A stretch of DNA of 64,000 bases from Anastatus disparis (lineage: Eukaryota > Arthropoda > Insecta > Hymenoptera > Eupelmidae), in contig JAFFSR010000230.1 of assembly GCA_017163975.1 (NCBI GenBank), forward strand, positions 124,001 through 188,000, in the 5' to 3' direction. Of this stretch, positions 54,737 to 64,000 are shown in pieces. The position numbers were made by a program, and so were the translations under genes. The notes under the pieces were generated by a model. It had not been told where the DNA came from. It saw nothing but the letters and a program-made list of their open reading frames with translations, and did no database searches. Positions within the stretch are counted from its first letter, which is position 1. Every line of letters begins with the position of its first letter.

Positions 54737-55009
54737 AACATCTTATTTGACAATATTTCTTATTTTAGTAGGTTTGAAATCATCGATTAGAGACTATTTT
54801 TGACAAATTAGTACTTGGGAATTTTTTTTATTAATTTGAATTTATAAAATTTTTTCCAAGTCCCAATTTAATAGTCACCAATCGATGATTTTAAAAAAAC
54901 CAAAATAAAAATTATTGCTTAATGAGATTCCGGCATGAGATCTAATTCCAGATTTAAATTGAGAATTTTTAGTAAAGCATGGTTTAACGGTGACTAAAAA
55001 TATATTTAC

Positions 55010-55180
55010 TTGTCATAATATCTGTCTCTGTGACGAAATGTTCACTCTTAATAGATCCAGCTTCACTAATTGATGAATTTTGGCTGAATGTTTGACAGAG
55101 TTCTATATCCGGATCCACGATTTTCGAAGTTGAAGGTTGTAGCAATTGTTCAGTATTTTCTGGGGTCAAAATGTTTTCAT
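55010..55180 (-). CDS. Transposase exon 2
   Basis: Acceptor TTACAG before 55180 and donor A|GTAAAT after 55010. Both joins keep the frame (phase 1 each). Encodes a Ser/Gln/Glu-rich linker (QLLQPSTSKIVDPDIEL). Confidence 0.6.
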
Positions 55181-55260
55181 CTGTAATTAAATGTAATCAT
55201 AGAAAAACCAACTACAATTATTACAAATCAAATTTTTACATATTATAAATGCATTATTAC

Positions 55261-55723
55261 CTGAAATGTTTTCAGATTCTATTAAAGGTAATTTGATTTT
55301 TATGATATCAATTGGTTTCGACAGAAAAACTTTTTTTACTGATTCGTCCATTGAACCCAATAGTGTCATTGAAATATCTTGGGAAATATCAAATACATCA
55401 GCCATTTTTTCAAGAAATTCAGTGACTTTTGCACTCGGCTTATTCTGAAATTTTCTTACTTGTGTATAAGACTGGTATAGATTTTTTAATTTTTCGATGC
55501 AATGACCGATTCTTTTTACTTTTATGGATGATTCTTCCCATATACCTAAAATTTCCTTGATTACAATCCGAACAGCATCAGCTAATTTGGATTTTTCAAT
55601 TTGAGTCTTGTACAGTAGTCTTTTAAGAACAACTCAATTAGATGGTAAATATCTGTCATCGAATTCAGAAATCAAGTTATTTGTTATATCAGATAACTCT
55701 AAATTCTGTTGATCAGACGCCAT
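55261..55723 (-). pseudogene. Transposase exon 1, nonsense codon
   Basis: ATG at 55723, acidic start, TGA at 55636-55634. The same frame then continues with helical, Lys-rich sequence (RRxCIEKLKNLYQSY-like spacing, FLEKMADVFDISQD) to a CAG|GTAATA donor at 55261. It looks like an N-terminal helical/dimerisation region. The stop makes the gene inactive unless initiation is downstream (55405). Confidence 0.6.
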
Positions 55724-56280
55724 TTTTCTCTCTAATGAAAACTGTCAAAATCTTATAAGTTTACAATTGGTTGATGTCACCTATAATGGACAGCCTGTGA
55801 AACAAATAATCACGTCGTTAAAATAATTAAGCGTTAAAAGAAAATTGTTATAAAAAAACTCGTGTGGCTAAAAATTTAGTTCTAAATTTAGCAGATACAA
55901 TAACTATTTTTCAAAAAAAATTTGGTCAAGTTTGTTTTAAGACAAAATAATAAAATTTAAGTTTTGTCTTGTGCAATTATATTGTATCCTTTATATCCAT
56001 GAGAATATTATATTTTTAATAAAAAATGCTACTTGATTGATAATAAACACGATCTCAAGTCAAAGCGTAATTTGAATTAAATATTTATGAAATATCCGTA
56101 CATAAGATAATGTTCAAGAAATAAATTTTCTCATTCTGAGTTTTTAAATTTATAAGTTAGACCAGAAACATTGATTAAGAAAACATTTATTAAAATTGGT
56201 AGATAGATAGCTCCGGATATCAGATTTTAATGAAATTTCGTGGTTAGTTTCTGTTCGATGTATCTAAGAAAAATCCAGAA
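55724..56280. other. Non-coding part of the transposon
   Basis: AT-rich, upstream of the transposase gene; must hold its promoter but no clear TATA/initiator was found. Confidence 0.4.
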
Positions 56281-57024
56281 CCTTAAGGTCTAATGTTGAC
56301 TTGTTTTTGAATTATAACATACATGTTTTCTGAAATTTTCTCCTTTTGTTGTACTGCAACATCAAACTTTTTATTTTAAATGTTTTATATTGATTCAAAG
56401 CAAATAATTTTGCTTTGATTTACTTGAAATCATCTGAAATTGTTAATATATAATTATAAAATAAAATATTTTATTAAATAAAATACCATTAAAGGTAAAA
56501 ATTTAATTAAATTTTTAACTTACATCGAAGTCGATGGTTTCATTATCAATAAAATTATCTAAGAATTTGAATAATATTTTTGTATAATTAAATATTATCA
56601 TTCACTTTTTTTCCATAATTTTTTAATGATTTATTCCACTATAAATCAGGCTTATAAGATTTATAGTGTAATAAATCATTGAAAAAGTGTAGGAAAAAAG
56701 TGAGTAATAACATTTAATCATACAAAAATATCATTCAAGTTCCTAGATAATTTTATTAATAATCAAACCATCAACTTCGATTTAAGTTGAAAATTTAATT
56801 AAATTTTCACTTTTAATGGTATTTTATTTGATAAAATATTGTATTTTATAATTATATATTAACAATTTCAGATGATTTCAAGTAAATCAAAGCAAAATTA
56901 TTTGCTTTGAATCAATATAAAACATTTAAAATAAAAAGTTTGATGTTGCAGTACAACAAAAGGAGAAAATTTCAGAAAACATGTATGTTATAATTCAAAA
57001 ACAAGTCAACATTAGACCTTAAGG
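56281..57024. mobile_element. 744-bp palindrome (CCTTAAGGTCTAATG ends)
   Basis: The arms pair throughout (TTGACTTGTTTTTGAATTAT, GTTGTACTGCAACATCAAAC and others), centre about 56652, ending in the self-complementary CCTTAAGG on both sides. No ORF. Confidence 0.85.
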
Positions 57025-57165
57025 TCTTAGAGTCTAACGATAAGTTCTTCATGAAATATAAGGCATCATATATTTTTTTAGTTTTATTGATTTTAAAGCA
57101 CTAACATCAAAATCTTTATATGTTGCATATATTATATTTACTCAAAGCACTTTAATTAGCTTTGA

Positions 57166-57545
57166 TTTTAATATAATTTAATAAAAATAGTTTCTTATGC
57201 GTATGAAATATAATATTTAATATTATTAAGCACTTTGAGAAATAAAAATTCAATAAAATTGTGAACTTACCCAATCGTCGACAATGCAATTGCTAATAAA
57301 ATTATCTAATAATTTGAATAATGTTTTAATATTATTGAATAAAATCATTCATTATAATTTGAATGATCTTATTCAATAATATTAAAACATTAATCAAATT
57401 ATTAGATAATTTTATTAGCAATTGCATTGTCGACGCTTGGGTAAGTTCACAATTTAATTGAATTTTTATTTCTCAAAGTGCTTAATAATATTAAATATTA
57501 TATTTCATACGTATAAGAAACTACTTTTATTAAATTATATTAAAA
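57166..57545. mobile_element. 380-bp palindrome
   Basis: TTTTAATATAATTTAATAAA and complement at the ends; centre about 57355; the centre arm includes GCAATTGCATTGTCGACG. It lies 140 bp from the previous palindrome but is unrelated in sequence. Confidence 0.8.
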
Positions 57546-58146
57546 TCTCTGCTGGTTAGATGAATACTATATTAAGTATCGCCAAACATATCATTTTATT
57601 CTTTTCTAGAGAACAGACAAGATTGCTGATATATATTATAATCAAGAAATTTTTTTGCTTGAAGCTATAAAAATCTATCTTATTAAGTGACACTAAGTTT
57701 GATATGACAAAGTTAAATTAATTTATAAATGTAAATACAGTAGTACATGGATTGAAATCATGTCTATCTAAATTACATTATCAAAATATAATATAAATAA
57801 AAAGCGAACTAATAATTATAATCTTTTTGTACTTTTAAAATAAAGCAATAAAATACTGGAGCGCATATGACACAAAAGATTATCAAACTTATATCTAACA
57901 CATAGGCAATTTTGAAACTTATTTCTGAACATATATAAACTTAAAAAATCATTAATTCATAAAAAAATATATTAATTTTTATGTAATAATGAAATGTTTA
58001 GTGAAGTATTTCTATTTTTCTATTCTCTGATAAAACAAAATACTGTATTTCAAATTATCAAGACAGTTAATTTTACATGTTTACTTTATGGTTCAACCAT
58101 ACACACTAAACACTGCTTCTGCTAGAGAGAGAGAGTCTAGGGTCTT
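57546..58146. other. Non-coding AT-rich DNA
   Basis: Nothing recognised. Confidence 0.4.
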
Positions 58147-58312
58147 AAGTTGGAATTCATAGACCCAACACAAGCAACTATGTTATTTGAGTATCAATGT
58201 TACTCGAGTAACATTTATGAATTGTAGTTTAGTTACAAGTATCAATATTACTTGAGTAACATTGATACTCAAGTAGCACCATCGCTTGAGTTGGGTCTGT
58301 GAATGCCAACTT
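58147..58312. repeat. 166-bp palindrome
   Basis: AAGTTGGAATTCATAGACCCAA pairs with TTGGGTCTGTGAATGCCAACTT; the inner part repeats ATCAATGTTACTCGAGTAAC-like strings in both orientations. Confidence 0.75.
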
Positions 58313-59302
58313 TAGTTATAACGGAAACAGGCAACCTAGACTTTTAAAAGTGACCGCAAGGCCAGCGTTGCGATCGAGTAAGAAATAGTTCTTATACATA
58401 TAGTGGGAAATACATGGAGGGCCACGTTCGTGAAATGTCCAGGAGAAGGAAGATATGAAATCTCTTTCTGTCTCTGTTTAGGCACGTTTTTCTCAAATTA
58501 TAGTATAGAGGATTAGAAGTAAACAGCTAAATATTATGTCTTGAAAGGTAGAATGTAAGAATGAAGCGTTTAAATATACTTTTTACTGCAACAATCGGAA
58601 TAATGTAATTATTTACATTCGTTTATCGCTGTTTGTAATCCAGTAAAGTTTATGCGCATGCGCAAGTAAACGAAGACAGCGAGAGATCATGTATCTTCTA
58701 TTTTTTTCTGTAAACATTATCTATTAACATGACTCTCATTACCTATGAATCTTCTGTTTTCTATAAATATCTCTACGGTTCTCACTCGATTCATAGATTT
58801 TATATTTCGATTTTCGTACCAACTTTGAATGATCATATCTCGGTAATGAAAGCACTTGGAAACTTGTATAAAAAATGAAATTAAAGGTTTTCAACTCTAC
58901 TTTTGCATAGTAGAACTTATTTGCACTTCTAGTGACGAGAACCCATCTATAAAATTGAAAACACGAAAAAAAAGTACTTTTTAAAAAATTTTTTACTGAA
59001 TTAACAAGCTACATCTCGGTGAAAACAAATTATTTTGCTTCTAAAGCACTATGGGGGATATTTTTTGTACTGACAGAAATAATTTATATGCGCACAAAGT
59101 CCCAAAAATAATTTAGAAAAGAATTAGAGCATCAAAGTACGAAAAATTTGGAAAAAATGAGAAAAAAGCGTTTTTTTAAAATTGAAACGTGTTTAAAACT
59201 TTCTATACCGGATTTTTTGGATTCATTTATAGTTTTTGGATAGTAACAACCGATCCCCGGGACGGGAGACGATATTCAAGCATTTTGGGAAATAAGCGCC
59301 AC

Positions 59303-59306
<4 letters not shown>

Positions 59307-59346
<40 letters not shown>
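59307..59346. repeat. (TA)n microsatellite, right flank of the 7.6-kb element
   Basis: Counterpart of 51579-51657. Confidence 0.9.
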
Positions 59347-59351
<5 letters not shown>

Positions 59352-60019
59352 CATTTCACACCAACTGGAAGAGCAAAAAAATAAAATATACTAGAGCTGT
59401 AAGAATATATTTTCTTTGTTATCTATAATATGTAAAAAAAATTTCAAGGATCAAGAACTATAGACCCTTAAAATTTTAAAATTTTTCAAAATTTTTGGCA
59501 AAATCCTAATTTTATCATTTTTATCTAAAAATCTTGTTGTTTTAGAGAGAAATTCATGAGAACACTTCTCGTTGTAAATGAGGAGGAAAGTTAGCATGAC
59601 TTTTTACAGACCTTACTTTAAAAATTGGCTGATTGGTTCTTATATGTATTACATGGTAATTGCAATTGCTTATTCTTTGCCAGTTCATAAATTGCTTTTC
59701 GAGGGCTTATTTTTTTATTTTAAATAAACTTTAAAATAAGTCTTCCGTCATAGTAGTTGGAGCCATCAATAAGGAGTTATAACAGTTCAAAATATATATT
59801 TTCATGTATGATTTATTTTTCTTATTGGAAATAGCTTGTCACATACGAAACATAAGCATCAGGTTTTAATATTCAAAAACTGTTGAAATGAGTAAAAAAA
59901 TCATATAGTAGAATATTATTAATCAATTAGAAGCTGAATGATCGATTAAACAACACTCGTTACTATTATAATTGAAACTAATCATAATTGAATTTTTTAA
60001 ATGAAATAAAATATATGAG
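59347..60019. other. Intergenic DNA, nothing recognised
   Basis: AT-rich; no gene. Confidence 0.45.
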
Positions 60020-60462
60020 AGATCTCACGTAAGATCACATATACGATCGCATATGAAATCTCATATAAAATCGCTTATGGAATCGCATATGAGATCTCAT
60101 ATACATTCGTTGAATTTTTAAATTAAAATAAATATATGTGACATCTCATATGAGATCGCATATGAGATGTCATATATTTTATGGAATTTTAAAAATAAAA
60201 TATATGTAAATTTCCATATGAGATCACATATGAATTCTCACATATATTGTATTTTATTTTTGTAATTGAAAAAAGTATATGACATCTCCTATATAATCTC
60301 ATATGAGATCTCACATATATTTTATTGTATTTTTAGAATTCAACGAATACATACATAAGATCTCATATGTGATCCCACGTAAGATCCCTCATATTTTTCA
60401 TTTCAATTAGAAAATTAAAAAAAATATATGAGATTTCATATGAGATCTTATATGTAGACTGA
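60020..60462. repeat. Compound array of a self-complementary 12-bp repeat
   Basis: 60020-60103 is seven perfect-register 12-mers, consensus RGATCTCATATG. Five more clusters of 2-3 units (about 60135, 60212, 60278, 60352, 60424) follow at 66-77-bp steps, separated by AT-rich spacers that resemble each other in both orientations (TTCGTTGAATTTTTA / AATTCAACGAA). The 12-mer is its own reverse complement up to phase. Confidence 0.85.
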
Positions 60463-61366
60463 TTAATAAAGACATTTTAACGACATTAATTAGGGGCTTG
60501 ATTAAACCTATACAAAGTTGTTCAGGACGATGAAAAAAAATACCATATATAAAATGTAACCAGAAAAAAACGGTAGAAACTGCTCCAGGAGGATGCGAAG
60601 TTGGGCAAAACAGGCTTTTTAATTTTCTGAAGCAGCTTATGCATTTAAGAAAAAAAAAGTTTATAATAAAAGTATTAGGCAATTGAAAAACCTACAGTTT
60701 GAGTAGTGTCGTGATTATTTTCGTCAATTAGTTATTGCGAAAAAGCCAAAAAACCCTCAAAAATAGCCATTTTTGCAGATTACTTATTAATTGCAAAATT
60801 AATTTTTTAAACATTATTTCATTTTTTCAAGGAAGCATCACAGCAAATCGGTTAATTTGTTGCTGAGGTATTCCCTATTGTTTTTTCCCAAGACAGATAA
60901 TGTTGAAGGCTATAATATTTTTTGGATAAAAATATTGAGTTGCATAAAAGCTAAAAATTTTCATATTTCAAAAAAATTAAAAAAAAAAGAACTCTCAAAG
61001 GCCAATAGCAGCCGAGATAGAATTTCTTTAAATCACAGACACTTTGTTTATAGCAATTAAGAAACGAATCAAGCGGCATTTGTTAGTTAGAGACTTATAT
61101 TTTAAAAATCTATAATTAGATTTTTAAAAATGTGACTCTTTATAATGAAAACTAAAATAGTAATAACATAATAATTATAACGGCAAGCGGGACGTCGTAT
61201 TGCAGATGCTTCTATTTGCGCGTCAGGAAAGTTTACGAACGACTTCGTTCCAATCAAATTCGTAAAAATTAACTGTTTTTTTAAAATCTGGGATACCTTG
61301 AAAAATGATTAATATTAGTGCAAACAGTTTTTAAAAATAAGGTATGTTCAAGTTAAAACAACTATA
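60463..61366. other. Intergenic DNA, nothing recognised
   Basis: Short ORFs at 60407-60682 and 60857-61060 lack protein texture. Confidence 0.4.
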
Positions 61367-62186
61367 CTTATTCACGGGTGACAGTAAGTACTTTTCAACA
61401 AAATTTTCTGGTGATAAGAAATTCCTTTGTGGTAACTTTCATAATATTTTTTTCAATCGTTTGCCGCTAAACAGAAAATCGTAGCTGTTCCTTTTCGCAA
61501 GATATAGTTATTTTTCTATATATAATATACATTTATATCATACATTTGTTAACATTATTAATTTATTAAAATAATTGATACAAATAAAATAAAATGAATA
61601 ACTTCGAAATAAGTCAACAAAAACTTACAATATTAATTAAATATAGGTCAATAAAGTTGAATACACTGCTCTATTTCATAATATTTTCATTCTTACAATA
61701 ATTTAAAAAAATTTTTTTTATTTTTCTTTTTTTTACATTTTTTTACATTTAAAAAAAATTTTTCATTTAAATTTTTGGAAATATAAACAACAGCTAACTC
61801 ACTAAAATATTTATGGAAATAAATTGATATATTATTAAAATAAAACATTAATAGAAAAAAAAATTTTTGAATATAATTAATTTAAAAAATATTATATTAT
61901 TAAATTATTATTATATTACTATATTTATTTATTAAAATATTTATTTATTATATATAACAGTTAGCTCACTAAAATATTTATTTTCAAGTTAATAGAGTTC
62001 ACAAATGTAGATTATATGAGTTCAACGATTTTATTAAAAAATAGCTATATCTCGCGAAAAGGAACAGTTACGATTTCTTGTTTAGCGGAAAATGATTGAG
62101 AAAAATATTACGAAAATTATCGCGGAGGAATTTCTTATCGACAAAAAATTTTGTTGAAAAGTTCTTCCTGCCACCCGTGTATTACG
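61367..62186. repeat. Inverted repeat element, about 820 bp, arms about 150 bp
   Basis: ATTCACGGGTGACAG...CTTTTCAACAAAATTTT (61370-61530) pairs with AAAATTTTGTTGAAAAG...CACCCGTGTATTACGG (62035-62185); the GTTCCTTTTCGCAAGATATA block is in both. AT-rich centre, no ORF. Confidence 0.75.
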
Positions 62187-62468
62187 GACACCCTAAACGC
62201 AAATCATTGCTGTGGCTCACTAAATCAATATTTTTAGACATGTAGCACCTTATTTCAAAGCTAAAAGAAAGAACTTTGAAATGATATAGAATGAGGTTGA
62301 TTACGATCAATCTTTGCTAAATGCGCGCGAAGTTACGAAAATGTTAAAAATGAACTAACCTTATTATTCCTGGTAATTATAACATTTTGAACCTGGATAC
62401 AAGTTTAATTAGAATTTTCATTAAGACCAGGCTGGAGTAGAATCTGATACCGACCGAGTAACAATTGA

Positions 62469-62775
62469 GTTTTTGTTATTTACTGAAGTATTAATCGGTG
62501 CATCTTCAAAGTAAAGGTTGAGCGCAATAGATATTATTATTATGAACATCTATGCAGAAGAAGAAAAAATTCTACCGTTTTGTTTTTGAGAAAAGTAAGA
62601 AACGCCGAAGTAAAAGTTTATGTTTATAATATTTTCGCGTTCCTTACTTTTTTCAAAAACAAAGCGGTGGATTTTTTTTTCTTGTGCATACAAATTTGTA
62701 ATAATGATATCTATTGCGCTTAAACTTTAATTTGCAGATACACCGATTAATACTTGAGTAAATAACAAGAATCTC
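62469..62775. repeat. 307-bp palindromic element
   Basis: GAGTTTTTGTTATTTACT pairs with its near-complement at 62758-62775; ATTAATCGGTG and GCGCAATAGATAT blocks pair too. Centre about 62622. Confidence 0.75.
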
Positions 62776-64000
62776 AATGAGACAAGGATAGCGAAGCCGG
62801 TCTGCTCTTAATTATATATTGTAACTAATTTTTATAATTTATTTATGATTAAAATAAACAAAAAGATAGTCATTAATAATTTCAAATATTTGTAAAGTAA
62901 TAATGAAAATTGTTTTCTTAATTTTCTTTACATTTTTCGGTTTTTTATGCAAAACATTTTTTTCGTTATTAAATATATTTTTATTTCCTCTCTAACAATA
63001 AACTGCTAAGATTTTTACGCAGATATATTTTTCAGATATCACAAAAGAAGTCAATAAACAAAGGATGATCAGAAGACATAAATTTTTATATAAATAAACA
63101 TTGAATTTCAGCAATATGGCTGATTCCATTTTCAATCGAACAGTCAGTATACACTCAAGTCACCAATTACTGCGCTGATGAAGTATGTTATTCCACCCTA
63201 AAAATAAGGGTATACGTATTTTTTTATTTTGCTGAAATATCCAAATTGCATCAGATATGCACTTTTGAAAATTGCATACAAAAACTAAATGTTAAAACTG
63301 AAAATGTTGAGAATAACTTTAGAGGGCTATCGTTTTACCAATTTTCAATGAATTTTGGTAAACCTTATTTTGTTTTATTATGTTTTAAGCCCTCTTTAAT
63401 TCAGTGCAAGAAATTTTAAAAAATACTAAAAAATGACTAAGATATGTGCATTTTACCAAAAAATGCACTTTTTATGCACATGCATTTTTCTCGAAAAACC
63501 CATTTTTTTTTTGCTGAAATTTTTTGTGCTCATAGAGGACCAAATTACCTATCTAATGGTACTTGGTTGATCTTGTACTTATTTGTTTGAAGCGAGAAAA
63601 AAAAATTCACAAATTTTATTGGTGAAAAATTTTTGTATATACGTTCGGAAATTTTAAGCAATGTAGATTTAAACACTATCCTTCTTTTAGCATTACCCAG
63701 GAACAACGACGTGGACGTAGAAGGTTTCTGTTCCCTTCGGGGTGCTTTTTTAAAGTGAGTTCCCCTTGCCTCTCAGTGTTGGGATGCGTCAAAAATATAA
63801 TTATAAATAATTACTTTTTTTTATTTTTGCACTTATTATTTTTAGTTCTAAGTGTAGCCTTACGACGTTTGACTTTTTTTCTTGTCTTTCACTTTAGTCA
63901 GTGCATGTATAGCTGTTCTGCCAACAAATATATGCGATTTCAATTCCCCAAGTTGTTTTAACCACATATGACTTTTTTTGAATCCCATTATATTTAGGAA
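62776..64000. other. Intergenic DNA, nothing recognised
   Basis: AT-rich; a slightly GC-richer patch near 63690-63790. The short ORF at 63755-63961 has no recognisable domain. Confidence 0.4.

Larger units (their letters stand above)
51658..59306 (-). mobile_element. 7.6-kb DNA transposon inserted in (TA)n, with TIRs of about 520 bp
   Basis: TTAGGTGGCGCTTATTTCCC at 51658 and its complement ending at 59306. TIRs of about 520 bp (51658-52180 / 58785-59306) match almost throughout, including CCCGTCCCGGGGATCGG. Both ends are embedded in TA repeats. Inside are a three-exon minus-strand transposase, a CAAGGAG copy and several palindromes. Superfamily not determined. Confidence 0.8.

Noticed and set aside
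60020..60462. CRISPR array
   Set aside because: Twelve-bp units with similar, not unique, spacers in a eukaryotic context and no cas genes.

Overview
The window is AT-rich, gene-poor eukaryotic DNA that looks like an arthropod, most likely insect, genome. The evidence is a CR1/Jockey-type LINE, GT-AG introns, arthropod-style TCAGT initiators and many nested foldback DNA transposons. The species cannot be fixed from the sequence; a hymenopteran is only a guess. No ordinary host gene is recognisable. Almost everything readable is mobile or virus-derived.

Layout. 1-11.6 kb is mostly featureless AT-rich DNA with short dispersed repeats, an 85-codon ORF fragment (6351-6608) and a truncated minus-strand LTR retrotransposon end with a primer-binding site (about 9.1-10.7 kb). 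From 11633 to 40448 lies a large Polinton/Maverick (polintovirus/adintovirus-like) endogenous element with inverted terminal repeats. Its left TIR is split by about 3.3 kb of inserted DNA. Further insertions are a LINE (17.6-20.0 kb) and a 3.7-kb hAT-like foldback element with an 8-bp target duplication (27684-31379). The foldback itself carries a TTAA-flanked MITE and a perfect-looking palindrome. Without these insertions the element would be about 19 kb, normal for the group.

Polinton genes. The left end has a minus-strand acidic/Zn-finger protein. The plus strand then has spliced-looking 5' exons running in phase into a protein-primed family B DNA polymerase, and a tightly overlapping virion block. 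That block holds a packaging ATPase, two small conserved proteins, a parvovirus-type PLA2 domain protein, a chromodomain integrase, the penton-like minor capsid protein, a basic virion protein, the major capsid protein, a conserved protein of unknown function, an adenain-like protease and a 272-residue conserved protein. ATPase, capsid proteins and protease would package the genome; PolB and integrase would replicate and insert it. The copy is dead: PolB (stops and frameshifts), minor capsid (stop at codon 9) and protease (stop before the catalytic Cys) are all broken.

40.4-42.0 kb. Directly outside the right TIR are decayed remnants of a second capsid-like gene and of a homologue of the Polinton's own unknown-function gene, suggesting a second, older virus-like element.

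42-64 kb. This is a thicket of long inverted repeats. It includes a CAAGGAG-ended palindrome family with 3-bp TNA duplications (also found inside the Polinton), a 2.7-kb foldback with a dated nested insertion, and a 7.6-kb element inserted in (TA)n that encodes a broken three-exon D..D..C(2)H-type transposase. It also holds several solitary palindromes and a compound array of a self-complementary 12-bp repeat near 60 kb.
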